Positions 48,301 through 56,997 of a stretch of DNA of 64,000 nucleotides are shown here, one piece after another (the first letter of the stretch is position 1; the number at the start of each line of letters is the position of its first letter). A program made the translations under genes and the position numbers. This DNA comes from Capnocytophaga canimorsus. Its GTDB lineage: Bacteria; Bacteroidota; Bacteroidia; Flavobacteriales; Flavobacteriaceae. The stretch lies in the NCBI RefSeq assembly GCF_002302565.1, contig NZ_CP022382.1, positions 443,001 to 507,000 of the forward strand. Reading direction: 5' to 3'. Under the pieces are notes generated by a model. That model was given only the letters and a program-made list of their open reading frames with translations, was not told the origin of the DNA and ran no database searches.

Positions 48301-50535
48301 AAATATCTCATCGGTTGAAATGTGTAGTTTTACACCCACTTTGGCGTAAATTCGCTGTATGGCATCAATGCCGATTTGTAAGTTTTCCGTAGTGGGAACG
48401 AGCGTTACATTTACCTCTTTTTCAGAGAGATGCACCAGCATACATTTGCCGATAACTTCTTCTTTTTCCGTCTTTGTATTTTGGGCAACTACCCAGAGTT
48501 CTTCATCACCAAAATCAAAAAGCCCTTTGCGTGAGATTTCAAAAACGCCTTCTTTTTCTTTTTTCGATTCGACTTTTAGCCCTTTATCCGTCTGAAAATG
48601 AAAACTATATCGTAAACTATCCTTTTGTTTTATAACTACCTGAAAAACATCATTTTTGCCCTTTACAAGAGCTTTGTAAGGAATTTCCCCTGAAGCATCG
48701 AAAGCAAATGCACTCTGCGAAAAATCCCATTGTACTTCAAAATTTTCAGGTTTGGATTGCCCTTTCGGAAGGTTGTTTTTTCCTTGATTTTGAGCCAGTT
48801 TGGTATCTGCTTTTTCGCCTACGGAGGTTACTTCGCCTTTTTCATCAAGTGTCCACGTTTTGCCAGAAGCATCGGAAAGCTGGTAGTCCGACCCCACAGG
48901 CAGGGTAATCTGCGGAGCGATGCCTGTTTTTTCGTCAGGCTTACCGATAACAACAACACGTCCGTTTTCGTCTTTTTTGATTTCGGCAATTTCAAAATCA
49001 ATTTTGTTGGTTTTTACCCCTGCATCACCGAAAACCTCACCAATACCTTCTTGAACAAATTGAAGGTTTTTCTCAGTTTTGTCATAACTTGTAACAAGTT
49101 TTCCTTCAAAGAGTTGGCGTTCGGAGTTGATTTTTATGCCGTCAAATTTCACTTTGATTTTTGTGTCGAGCAGATACGGCACTTGCACGTAGCCCTCCCC
49201 CGAGAAAACCCCATTACTGCCCGTAGCTCTGAGTACAGTTACTGGAAAATCACCCGCTACAAAGGTTTCATTCACGCCCAAAACCTCTTGCAAAGGCTCA
49301 CGATTTCTGATGCGTATCTCAGGTTTTACCCCACATTGTACGCTGGTACTATCGTTTTGTTTGTGAGGAGTAACAAACTCCTGTTCACTGCTGTATAGGT
49401 ATGTCTGTTCACTAAAAACACTTTGGGTTTGCCCTCCCAATCCACAGGCAACGCCCACTTTGTAAACGTAGTTTCTTCCTCGTTTTAAGCCTATGAGGGT
49501 CGCTTGTGGGTGGTTGGACATCTGTGATTTCCAATTCTTGCCCTTCTCACGATATAAAATTTTATACAAGCCTCCGTTTTCGCCTGAGTGAGTATTTGCC
49601 CGCACCGGCTCGGTGCTCCAGCGGATATTGGCGGTATTATCTTTGGTGATGGCTGTCAAAAACTTCGGAGCCTCGCAATGACTTACGTAATCAAAATAAA
49701 ACGCTTCCGACTCGCCATTGTTATGAAAAAAAGACTGTCTCTGATTAGGATTGTTCGGGTTTTGGGTAAAAGCACGTACTTTCCATACATAGCGTTTGTT
49801 TTCCAGAAGTATGGGTTTATCAGGTCCATACAAAATCGTATTGGAAGGCACTTTGCCTTGATATACCAATCTCCCTGAAATAAAAGCCTCATCAGGGCTT
49901 AGGCTATTGTCCCAGACTTCTTTCAGGGTAAACTCGTATTGGGTAAAGGGAGCGGGGTCTCGCAACATCCACTGAAAAACCAAATGTTGAAACTGATTTT
50001 TTTTGGAGATAATTTCACCTTTGGCAGGAAGTGTGGGCAGTGGTGGCGTATAACGACGTATTTGTATTAAGGTTCGAGCTTTGGCGGAAAGAGGCGTTTG
50101 TGTAGCTACATCATAGGCTGTAAAACACATAAAATAAGCTCCTTCAGGCAATAAATCATTGTAAAAATGCTCTGAAACTCCTTGTAAATTTTCAAAAGCA
50201 AAGAGGGGTTTCAGTTCTATATTGGAGAGGGTTTTTCGCACTCCAGAGGTAAGTTGTGTTTGAAAAGGCTGTAGAAAGTTCGGGGTTTGTGCCAGAGGTT
50301 GCCCTTGTACGTTTTCCAACGAAAACCCAAGTGCCACATTGCGTATAGGACTATTTAAATCTTTCAAAAGCAGATAGACCTGCATTTTAGGCTCAAAAGT
50401 AGCCCAATAGTCTCGTAAACTCTGCTGGTATGGGGGCGTCACAAAAAGCTGCACGTCCACAGGATACTGCTGGGCTTTTAAAAAACTACTTTGGATAACA
50501 ATCCATACCAATATGACATATTTAATATAACGCAT
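45364..50535 (-). CDS. Full-length polymorphic toxin: signal peptide, FnIII-like, zincin, pre-toxin, PD-(D/E)XK nuclease
   Basis: 1723 residues. A signal peptide (MRYIKYVILVWIVIQSSFLKAQQ minus its last residues as mature start) is followed by beta-rich domains, including a fibronectin-III-like one (about 285-375, CEAPKFLTAITKDNTANIRW). A further beta region leads to a zincin at 819-830 (HELGHGIFRLEH) with a Met-turn-like TLMDYA. A long segment follows, then the pre-toxin region (1262-1462), the linker LSKWVDEIKDVSLRRKIENL, and a C-terminal nuclease with KPDFVAV (Asp1640) and IIIIDSKLSK (Asp1661, Lys1663). The nuclease would cut DNA or RNA of a rival cell. The zincin may release the toxin or process it. 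There is no T9SS sorting domain, lipobox or RHS repeat, so its display route is open. It probably forms an operon with the 1111-residue gene upstream (94-base gap). Confidence 0.85.
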   Translation of the reverse strand: MRYIKYVILVWIVIQSSFLKAQQYPVDVQLFVTPPYQQSLRDYWATFEPKMQVYLLLKDLNSPIRNVALGFSLENVQGQPLAQTPNFLQPFQTQLTSGVRKTLSNIELKPLFAFENLQGVSEHFYNDLLPEGAYFMCFTAYDVATQTPLSAKARTLIQIRRYTPPLPTLPAKGEIISKKNQFQHLVFQWMLRDPAPFTQYEFTLKEVWDNSLSPDEAFISGRLVYQGKVPSNTILYGPDKPILLENKRYVWKVRAFTQNPNNPNQRQSFFHNNGESEAFYFDYVSHCEAPKFLTAITKDNTANIRWSTEPVRANTHSGENGGLYKILYREKGKNWKSQMSNHPQATLIGLKRGRNYVYKVGVACGLGGQTQSVFSEQTYLYSSEQEFVTPHKQNDSTSVQCGVKPEIRIRNREPLQEVLGVNETFVAGDFPVTVLRATGSNGVFSGEGYVQVPYLLDTKIKVKFDGIKINSERQLFEGKLVTSYDKTEKNLQFVQEGIGEVFGDAGVKTNKIDFEIAEIKKDENGRVVVIGKPDEKTGIAPQITLPVGSDYQLSDASGKTWTLDEKGEVTSVGEKADTKLAQNQGKNNLPKGQSKPENFEVQWDFSQSAFAFDASGEIPYKALVKGKNDVFQVVIKQKDSLRYSFHFQTDKGLKVESKKEKEGVFEISRKGLFDFGDEELWVVAQNTKTEKEEVIGKCMLVHLSEKEVNVTLVPTTENLQIGIDAIQRIYAKVGVKLHISTDEIFPVKETIDTKNAFGDLSTYSPEQQAIIAWYKSERATKPDTYYVFVGKQEGSQVGYMRLGGQFGFALDGNSRTIAHELGHGIFRLEHPFKKDETQKGTFRTLMDYAQETTFAHTDWKQINDPKLKIYAFQGQSQGEFAGKIWLTPDWRPFSFNKSYTTSIDRKQLNKIPQGTLPAIYHDEKPYFAKFSAQGKFIGYQTVQGDILNIEYKTVTNKTEIYLYQTGSSCGSDRYYVTNWGYIKDKQGKEINFENNEENIKYVANVVCNDLKKGNCSEFTLIAAEDISEIEKYQKQLDNDLKNAVTKIANSRQTEVQPLGKYNHIVNSLVSREPASQLYELEEKLHLLSHYTDVDVVVTFLDLGSNKYVEEHILSDLARNAVRKLPTDNRKVVYVAIASSNYESIFKEGTINQKTCYSIAYAQSHNDIVNVKQQGKSVYETIINWYADIEKPVIFNKFYQYADGSLQNYIYKSKTNQRGYPFIKHLEFYQSKVLSNRKVFYPTSPKISDEGQLEEIMEQVRQARADAELALQKETAPYGLADEELWNVLTIDNLGKFREVFMDYGQNGTPDYPRYLWQNSVNTWQWGSKVTIALGQSSLPSEALYNFEKMTLLDDAVYTMLDIFGTIPGVDTFTDPIGAAYAVARSDVENATIYSVSAVTPLAGAAYVRGGAKALSKTEPAVVLVAKKADNADGFELIYKSVNDIQANEFHVATSIDGRQSQEFLEQTQKYLDKNAIKKQVDGLAKAKSLSPTLSKWVDEIKDVSLRRKIENLNADDLAKLEKDFLSKSNGNELKKLITTADDLDKWKLLKDDPHYAFELAQENPNWEKWAKSNFFKEVTKKGKEFEKLCLNELKNKSSQVYKSLKSRISDLDERTILTNVELCISGKYPCKEVGEYFKPDFVAVKKVFDGDVEFLDIIIIDSKLSKTSPWTANQKEAQKIFDYVVKSSGKKMQGNLNLVEKEFVQRNSQFIKIYKENEIIKVN
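46136..46752 (-). repeat. Pre-toxin direct repeat, copy 1 (inside the full toxin)
   Basis: 617 bases encoding ARADAELALQ to FLEQTQK, almost identical to 41733-42349. About 100 bases of it recur a third time at 40645-40744. It marks the boundary between the constant toxin body and exchangeable tips. Confidence 0.9.
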
Positions 50536-50629
50536 TGTTTTTCTTGTGTGTTTGTATTTTTCAAATCAAGCAAAAGAAAGGAAGAAAAAAGTTATTCTTC
50601 TTTCTTGTTAACTTACTAATCCCTAATGT

Positions 50630-53600
50630 CTATTTCACTATCATTTTTTGTGAGAGTACATCACCTGCTGCTTCTATCAGTATAATGTACTGCCCGGCAG
50701 AAAGGGTTGGTTTGTTAAAAGGAAGTATAAAATCGGTTTGCTCTGAAAATTCCTCTGGGGCAAAAAGCTCTCTCCCTAACATATCTATCAGCCGTACCCT
50801 AATAGTTGATGCCTTATTTAGTTTGATATGCAACTGATAGGAACCTGAATTGGGGTTGGGCACAATTAAAAACGATTCGATATTTTTTTGTACCTGTATT
50901 CCTTGCGAGATGCCCACACGGTCTTTTTCAACAAAAAGCTGTTTTTCAATCACTTTTTGGCATTCTCCCAATGTACCTTTAAGTCCTACACGATAAATAC
51001 CCTCTTTAGGAAAACGTACTTCCGCCTCTTGTCTGTTTTGATTTATAACAATCACATCATCCGAAAATTGCCATTGCAAAGCGTCTGCTTTTTTGGAAAG
51101 ATTTATCAACTTTAACGTATAATCATAGTAAGAAGTAGTAGCCACTAAAAAATCAACTTCCAATATCTGAGAACTTTGTTTTACAGTAGTTTTCCCTAAG
51201 GCTTTACATCCTTCAGGCGAAATGGCTTCCACATAATAATCTCCCGCCAAGTGCACCACCAAAGAGGCTTCCGTACCGAGCAAGTTTCCTGAAGCATCCA
51301 TCCAACGATAAGTAGCATCAGCTATCTGTCCACTCAATTCAAATGTATGGCTATCTCCTTGACAAAGTGTAACTTCTGCCGGTAAGTGCAATTGCAATTT
51401 TTCAGGCTGGGTAATTTCAAAAGTTTTTTCAATAGGCGGACAATCCCCCTCATCACGAAGTACAATTTTGTAAGTTCCAGCAACAAGATTTTTCACACTT
51501 TTTCCGTCTTTGGAAACGCCTTTGGTTAGCAGTTTCCCCGAAGCGTCATACCACGTATGGGTTACCGTTCCTTTTCCTCCTGAAGTGGTTAAGACAATAC
51601 TTCCGTTATCATCTCCATAGCAGGTAAGTTGAGTAATCTCTTCGCTATCAATCCTTGCTGCCTCAGGATACGAAAGTACCACTTGCGACTGTACCGAACA
51701 ACCTTTGCTATCGCTTACCACTACAAAGTATTTCCCTACCGAAAGCCCCGTAGCGGTTTGGGTGGTTTGCCCGTCGCTCCACTGATAGATATAAGGAGGC
51801 GTTCCTCCTTGAGGCAAGGCTTTGGCAGTCCCTGAAGTGGGAGCCGAACAACGGATTTCGGTACTTTCGGTGGTAAGTGTCAATCGCTCGGGAAATTTCA
51901 GCGTAAAACTACCACCGGTTGTATTGTTTTTTTTATCCTTGATATCAACACGATATACGCCTTCTGTGAGTTGTTTTAGCACGGATGCTGTCTCACCCAA
52001 TAACCTTTCAGAATTTCCTGCCTCAACACGATACCATTGATATTCATAGGGAGGTCTGCCTCCTTTTACGTATGCATAAAGCTCTCCGTCTTTATTGAGT
52101 TTGGGGTCGTTATTGGGGTCATCATTAGCAGGGTTACACGAAATTGCCGTTTTTTCAGAGATGCTAACTACTAATGGATCTGGCTCATCAATGAAAATCG
52201 TTTTCGTAAGAACACAATTATTTTTGTCGGTAATAGTAAGAATGTAATCGCCTTTATCAAGCTGACTATAATGAACAGCAAATCCTTGCACATTTGTTTG
52301 GGTTGAAAATGTGGAAACAACAACGCCGCTTTTGGTCGTTAACGTATATCGATACGGCTCTGAGGGGGCCTCAAAAGGTGTACCGCCAGTTAGAATTGCC
52401 TGAATTTCTCCATTTTTAAGCCCAAAACCTGAAACATCTTTCTTAAAAAACGAAGGATTGGGTTCTTCGTTACTTTTTTCCTCTTCTTCCTTTTCATTGA
52501 CAATGGTAATGGGAGCTACAGGCTCAGTAATGGTTATCGTTGTGTCTTCTCTTCGACAATTATGGCTATCTAAAATTCCGATAGTATAATCTCTTGCAGA
52601 GAGGCCGGTAAGGGTAAATTTATTACCCGTAATATTCAATGTATCGCCATCTTTTATGTATCTGTACGGAGGCGTACCTCCTGATACAGAAACTTCTATA
52701 GAACCTTCGCTCTCACCGTAACAGACGTTGTTTTTGGAGGTAATTTCCGCTTTTAGTTCAGGAATAGCTACAATACGAAAGGTTTTGTTAAATTCCACAC
52801 CATCGGAAAAACTGGAGATAGAATCCCTCCCATAGTAATACTTGCCTATGAATTGCAATTGGTACCAATGGAGAGAATCCCTTAGCGAAGCAATATTGGG
52901 TATGGTGATAGTTTTGTTTTTAAAGTTCGCTTTAAATTGCTCATTATCATACGAAATAACAGGATCTCCCGTACTGCTAAATGTACCATTAACCATCGTC
53001 CCCTGAACAATGGAAAGCCTCGCTTTTTCATTTGCGTACAACTCTCTATCTAAAACCACTTGAACGCTTCCGTTTTCTTTAGGGCAGCGGGGCTGTACAG
53101 GCTTAAATTCCTTAACCTTAGGAGTTGAAATAGTCACCTTCAACGGAATAACATTCGAAGGAGAGCAAACCTGACCGAAATTGTCTTTATCAAACGATAC
53201 CACTCGAAAATAAACCGCTTTACCGATGTGTTTCTCCGCCTCCAATTTACTGCCGAAAATATCTTCAGCTGAAACTGAGAGAATATGTGATTTTGAGGTT
53301 TGGGATAAATTTTCCCACTGGTATTCATAATCATTAATAGCATTGTTCCAAGTACGGGTTTTTGAATATTGATAGTTATATAACTCCAACGGAAAACCCT
53401 CCTTAGCCAACAACTTAACCTTTGTCCCTATAGGCAAATACGTATTGGAAATTGTGCCTCTTAGCTTTTCAGAAGAAAGGGTGTGGTGAGGTCTGATTTT
53501 GTAGTTAAAACGAATTTTTCCTCCTGCTTGTCCATCTCTTGATGATTTCCAAGGATAGTCAAAAAAAGCTGTTGTACAATAGGCACTTGGATTGAAAGAT

Positions 53601-53965
53601 TCAAGATTTTCCATCACTGAAACACTACAATTGACACAGCAAGTCGAAGAACTAAAAACAAAAAACTGATAAGTGGCATCAACAACCCGTCTATATACTT
53701 CAATTTTTATTACTTTTTTTTTCAATTCAATTGAAAGCCTGTTAGGCGGATATATATCGCTTTCAGAATTATCATCGGAATAAAAAATGACATCATGTCC
53801 TCCTCCTTCATAAATAGCTTTGATTTCGGTTATTGAAGTACATAAACGGTCTTCTGCATGAGATTTTATATACATATTCATTAGATCTATGTATGCAAAA
53901 GGTTTTTGTTCTTGCGAAAAAGATAAATTTGAGAGTAATACTATAAAAAAAACAATCCTTCTCAT
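50630..53965 (-). CDS. SprB-repeat surface protein with type A T9SS sorting domain
   Basis: 1111 residues from the ATG at 53965 (MRRIVFFIVLLSNLSFSQEQ). A longer start 10 codons upstream would overlap the promoter at 53993. An N-terminal unique part (with a CCVNC motif) is followed by Ig-like strands and about five SprB-type repeats (ISGGTPPYRY-like, GxYxxxxxDxxxC). The C-terminal 80 residues (FLIVPNPNSGSYQLHIKLN to SQKMIVK) are a type A T9SS sorting domain, so it should be secreted and linked to the cell surface via A-LPS. It is first in a likely operon with the toxin gene. It may be the anchor or stalk for the toxin, which has no sorting domain of its own (inference). Confidence 0.88.
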   Translation of the reverse strand: MRRIVFFIVLLSNLSFSQEQKPFAYIDLMNMYIKSHAEDRLCTSITEIKAIYEGGGHDVIFYSDDNSESDIYPPNRLSIELKKKVIKIEVYRRVVDATYQFFVFSSSTCCVNCSVSVMENLESFNPSAYCTTAFFDYPWKSSRDGQAGGKIRFNYKIRPHHTLSSEKLRGTISNTYLPIGTKVKLLAKEGFPLELYNYQYSKTRTWNNAINDYEYQWENLSQTSKSHILSVSAEDIFGSKLEAEKHIGKAVYFRVVSFDKDNFGQVCSPSNVIPLKVTISTPKVKEFKPVQPRCPKENGSVQVVLDRELYANEKARLSIVQGTMVNGTFSSTGDPVISYDNEQFKANFKNKTITIPNIASLRDSLHWYQLQFIGKYYYGRDSISSFSDGVEFNKTFRIVAIPELKAEITSKNNVCYGESEGSIEVSVSGGTPPYRYIKDGDTLNITGNKFTLTGLSARDYTIGILDSHNCRREDTTITITEPVAPITIVNEKEEEEKSNEEPNPSFFKKDVSGFGLKNGEIQAILTGGTPFEAPSEPYRYTLTTKSGVVVSTFSTQTNVQGFAVHYSQLDKGDYILTITDKNNCVLTKTIFIDEPDPLVVSISEKTAISCNPANDDPNNDPKLNKDGELYAYVKGGRPPYEYQWYRVEAGNSERLLGETASVLKQLTEGVYRVDIKDKKNNTTGGSFTLKFPERLTLTTESTEIRCSAPTSGTAKALPQGGTPPYIYQWSDGQTTQTATGLSVGKYFVVVSDSKGCSVQSQVVLSYPEAARIDSEEITQLTCYGDDNGSIVLTTSGGKGTVTHTWYDASGKLLTKGVSKDGKSVKNLVAGTYKIVLRDEGDCPPIEKTFEITQPEKLQLHLPAEVTLCQGDSHTFELSGQIADATYRWMDASGNLLGTEASLVVHLAGDYYVEAISPEGCKALGKTTVKQSSQILEVDFLVATTSYYDYTLKLINLSKKADALQWQFSDDVIVINQNRQEAEVRFPKEGIYRVGLKGTLGECQKVIEKQLFVEKDRVGISQGIQVQKNIESFLIVPNPNSGSYQLHIKLNKASTIRVRLIDMLGRELFAPEEFSEQTDFILPFNKPTLSAGQYIILIEAAGDVLSQKMIVK

Positions 53966-53992
53966 CGTACTTGTTTTAAGCTGTTTTCTTCG

Positions 53993-54000
53993 CAAAAATA
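53993..54000 (-). promoter_or_regulatory. Promoter -7 element TATTTTTG for the SprB-repeat/toxin operon
   Basis: On the minus strand TATTTTTG fits TAnnTTTG, 27 bases before the ATG at 53965. It is back to back with the lipoprotein promoter. No clear -33 box. Confidence 0.5.
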
Positions 54001-54019
54001 AAAAAATTATCTTAATTTA

Positions 54020-54050
54020 TTTGCTTGATTTACTTTTTTTTATACTTTTG
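54020..54050 (+). promoter_or_regulatory. Canonical Bacteroidota promoter (TTTG-N19-TACTTTTG)
   Basis: TTTG at 54020-54023 and TACTTTTG at 54043-54050 are separated by 19 bases, the textbook spacing for sigma-ABfr promoters. The lipoprotein ATG follows 28 bases later. Confidence 0.8.
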
Positions 54051-54078
54051 TCATAGTAATTTTTAAAGGTAATTTCAT

Positions 54079-54819
54079 ATGAAAAAAGTTTTAACATCAG
54101 TAGTTGCTATTTTGGCAGTTTCCCTGTATTCTTGTGGGAAAGATGATAAGAAAAATGACGCACCAAATCCGCTAATTGGTGAGTGGGCATTACAATCACA
54201 AGTAGAAGGAGGTAAAGAGTTTAAGGAAGAATGCCAAGAGTACACCTATTTTCTTTTTACTGAAAAAGATATTGAAAATCATCAGTTTAGAAAAGAGGGG
54301 AGCGTTTGTGAAGACAAATTTGGGGGTAAGGTTTCTTATACAATTTCAAACAACCAAATTCATTTTGAAGCAAGAGGTCAAAAAGCAAGTATTCCTTTTT
54401 CAGTTAAAGATGATATTTTAACAATTACCCTAGGTACTGTTACTCAGACCTACAAAAAAAATGCTCGTAAAACGCCTCCTGCTGTACCTACCAATCCTTT
54501 TATTGGTACTTGGAAATTAGAAACTTTTATCGTAAATGGAAAAGTTGAACATCTTGACGAATGTCAGAAACAAAGTACTTATGTTTTTACTGACACAAAC
54601 CTAAAAGTAACTTCATTGAATAGAAAAAATAATTCAACAGAGTGTGAAACAACAATAGAAGAGATATCTTATTCAATTTCAGAAAATAAGATAGTTATGA
54701 GAAAAGGAGAAAAAAACATTGAGTACACATTCCTAATTAAAGATAACACTTTGACCTTTTCTGGTATAACGGAAGGAGATATTGCAGAACCTTTTACAAT
54801 AACATTGAAAAAACAATAA
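54079..54819 (+). CDS. Surface-exposed lipoprotein with two lipocalin-like domains
   Basis: 246 residues. A signal peptide with lipobox LYSC (Cys at 19) is followed directly by GKDDKK, matching the K-(D/E)2 lipoprotein export signal described for Capnocytophaga canimorsus. It should therefore be carried to the outer face of the outer membrane. Two tandem domains (about 31-125 and 139-246) each begin NPLIGEW/NPFIGTWKLE and contain a Cys pair, the pattern of lipocalin-like (DUF-type) beta barrels. It is the only plus-strand gene inside the minus-strand toxin locus, with its own promoter and terminator. A role in the toxin system is unproven. Confidence 0.88.
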   Translation: MKKVLTSVVAILAVSLYSCGKDDKKNDAPNPLIGEWALQSQVEGGKEFKEECQEYTYFLFTEKDIENHQFRKEGSVCEDKFGGKVSYTISNNQIHFEARGQKASIPFSVKDDILTITLGTVTQTYKKNARKTPPAVPTNPFIGTWKLETFIVNGKVEHLDECQKQSTYVFTDTNLKVTSLNRKNNSTECETTIEEISYSISENKIVMRKGEKNIEYTFLIKDNTLTFSGITEGDIAEPFTITLKKQ

Positions 54820-54839
54820 CTTTGTTTACTTTAAAATAC

Positions 54840-54867
54840 AAAAACCTCCCGTAATTGGGAGGTTTTT
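54840..54867. terminator. Bidirectional intrinsic terminator
   Basis: AAAAACCTCCC, a 6-base loop, and GGGAGGTTTTTTT. It lies between the convergent lipoprotein and FnIII genes, with T-runs in both directions. Confidence 0.9.
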
Positions 54868-54870
54868 TTG

Positions 54871-56937
54871 TTATATTCCTCCAAATTCTTTTACAAAAAC
54901 CTCAATTTTCTCAGTAGGTGTGGGGCTTTGGTCTTGCAGGATTACTTTTATCAGATATTGGTAGGTTGTGTCGGGGGCTATGTCAGTATCTTCCGCCGAA
55001 GTTACAGGCTGGGAAAAACTCCGCCAGAGGGTCGGTTTTTCGCCTTTGATAGCTTTGTAAATCACTATTTCACTGATAGCGACCTTTAGTTTATCCCACC
55101 GAAGCTCTATTTTTCCTTGTCCAACACGGCTATTAAGCCCGCGAAGCACCCGAGTATCCGTCAGCGGATTGTGATGAATGTGAATCACAGGAGCATACTC
55201 TGAAAAATTACCACTTCTGTCCTCTGCCCTAAGCGAATACACAAATGTTCCTGAAAGAGTTGCAGGTTCTTTATACGTATAGCTTTCCTGATGGCTATGC
55301 TTTTCGGAGTGGATTTTGTGCCATTGTGTTGCCTCTTTTTCCTTTCGGTAAAGGTGATAGTGAGTTACATCATCATCAAAACTTTGCTGCCAAGTGATTT
55401 TCCAATGGTTTTTCTCCTGCGTATACCCCGTGAAAATCGGTGTTGAAGGCGGAATTTTATCAGGTTTGGTTAGTTCCAAAATTTCAGAACGTGAGGATTC
55501 ATTCTTGCGAAAATCAATCGCCGTTACAACGTAAAATATTTTTTTATTGAGATTTTTAAGCGACAGCGTATCCGTAAAATACGTATGAGTAATGTGCGAC
55601 CCTGTAATACGCATCATTTCTTCTTCTTTTTGATTGGCTCGAAATACGTAATATCCCATCAAATCAGCTTCCGCATTGGCTTTCCATTGCAAACGAACAA
55701 TTCCCAGAGAATCGATAGTTCCGATAAGTTGTTGCACTTCAAGCGGTGGCGTGTCATCTTCAGGCTGTACCAGCATTGCAAAAGAATCTTGATGTGAGCC
55801 GTTTCTGCCAAAGGTTCGTATTTTGTAATAATTAGAAGACGTTGGAAGTGAATGCATTGCACTTCGCTCTGAAACAGGAATCTCATCTTTCACAATACGA
55901 TATTCTTTGTCATTGGCAGAATGAAGCAAAGCAAAATGTGTGATTTCATTTTCGTTTTCCTTCGGGAAATTCCACATAATACGATATTGATTGTCCGTAA
56001 TGGCTTGTATTTTTGAAAGTTGAGCTGCAATACTGAGAGATTTGATACCTTTTCCGCTTACAACTTCTGTGTAAGGACTATAACTCCCAAAAATGGTTTT
56101 TCCTCGCAAACGATACGAAAATTCTTTATCATTTTGTGAAAGTGAATCAATATAAACCATCGTGGAGGCATTCGCACCTTGATTCATATTTACCACCGGA
56201 AGTTCGCTAATAGGCTTGAAATCCGTTTTCCCTTCTGCCTTCTCCAGAAAATAATAGCTATATAAACTGCTCAGCGTTTTATAATCCCACGTAAGAAGTA
56301 CTTTTTGGTCTTGAAAGAAGGCATTAAAATCAAGCGGAGTAGGAAGCGGTTCGTACTCCTGCAGACTTGCCATAACACTTCCTGCTTCAAGTGAAAGTTT
56401 TTCATTGGGTAGCAGATGAATTTTATAAAAATATTTCTCGTTTTTTTTGACCTGCTTGTCCACGTAGCCCCAACCCGCAAACCGAGCCACCTCAAAATCC
56501 AAATCGGCAGCCATTAGTGCAAAGGAAAAACGCTGTTCAATTTCTTTGGCTTTGTTCACAATCCCTTCGATGGCATTTTGGTTAGAACTCATTGCCACCT
56601 GAAAATCTTCACCATAGATAGCCTGTGCCACAATGGCTGCATTATCGTTTTGTTCCACTAGCGATTGCCACGCTTCCAACTTGGGCACCATAAAAGTTCC
56701 CAAATCCAATCGCTCAGGAGCGGACAGCAACTTTCCGTCACGTAAAACGGTAAAGCGTTCCAGCCGGAAACCTATCGTATTGGATTTCTGCCAAGCCAAG
56801 GGAACATCTACTGCCCACCGCAAACAAATGGCATCACTTTGGGTTTCCTTAACTAATTGCAATGAAGCTTTTTCTTGTGAAAAAATTTCAGTGCTAAGCA
56901 TCAAAATCGTAATAAGTATGTATCTAAAAGGTATCAT
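54871..56937 (-). CDS. Exported fibronectin type III repeat protein
   Basis: 688 residues with a signal peptide (MIPFRYILITILMLSTEIFSQ). The rest is a chain of about five fibronectin-III-like domains, seen as repeated W...Y-x-(L/I)/L-x-Y-x-V-x-A patterns: VLLTWDYKTLSSLYSYYFLE, VRLQWKANAEADLMGYYVFR, WKITWQQSFDDDVTHYHLYR, FVYSLRAEDRSGNFSEYAP, IELRWDKLKVAISEIVIYK. No sorting domain or lipobox. It follows the barrel gene by 60 bases, in an operon with it and the PKD lipoprotein. FnIII-like strands are also present in the full toxin, suggesting shared assembly partners (inference). Confidence 0.85.
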   Translation of the reverse strand: MIPFRYILITILMLSTEIFSQEKASLQLVKETQSDAICLRWAVDVPLAWQKSNTIGFRLERFTVLRDGKLLSAPERLDLGTFMVPKLEAWQSLVEQNDNAAIVAQAIYGEDFQVAMSSNQNAIEGIVNKAKEIEQRFSFALMAADLDFEVARFAGWGYVDKQVKKNEKYFYKIHLLPNEKLSLEAGSVMASLQEYEPLPTPLDFNAFFQDQKVLLTWDYKTLSSLYSYYFLEKAEGKTDFKPISELPVVNMNQGANASTMVYIDSLSQNDKEFSYRLRGKTIFGSYSPYTEVVSGKGIKSLSIAAQLSKIQAITDNQYRIMWNFPKENENEITHFALLHSANDKEYRIVKDEIPVSERSAMHSLPTSSNYYKIRTFGRNGSHQDSFAMLVQPEDDTPPLEVQQLIGTIDSLGIVRLQWKANAEADLMGYYVFRANQKEEEMMRITGSHITHTYFTDTLSLKNLNKKIFYVVTAIDFRKNESSRSEILELTKPDKIPPSTPIFTGYTQEKNHWKITWQQSFDDDVTHYHLYRKEKEATQWHKIHSEKHSHQESYTYKEPATLSGTFVYSLRAEDRSGNFSEYAPVIHIHHNPLTDTRVLRGLNSRVGQGKIELRWDKLKVAISEIVIYKAIKGEKPTLWRSFSQPVTSAEDTDIAPDTTYQYLIKVILQDQSPTPTEKIEVFVKEFGGI

Positions 56938-56997
56938 TCAATTGATTTTTTTTATATTTTTTAATTCGTTTGTCAGAATATTGATATCGCGTCATTC

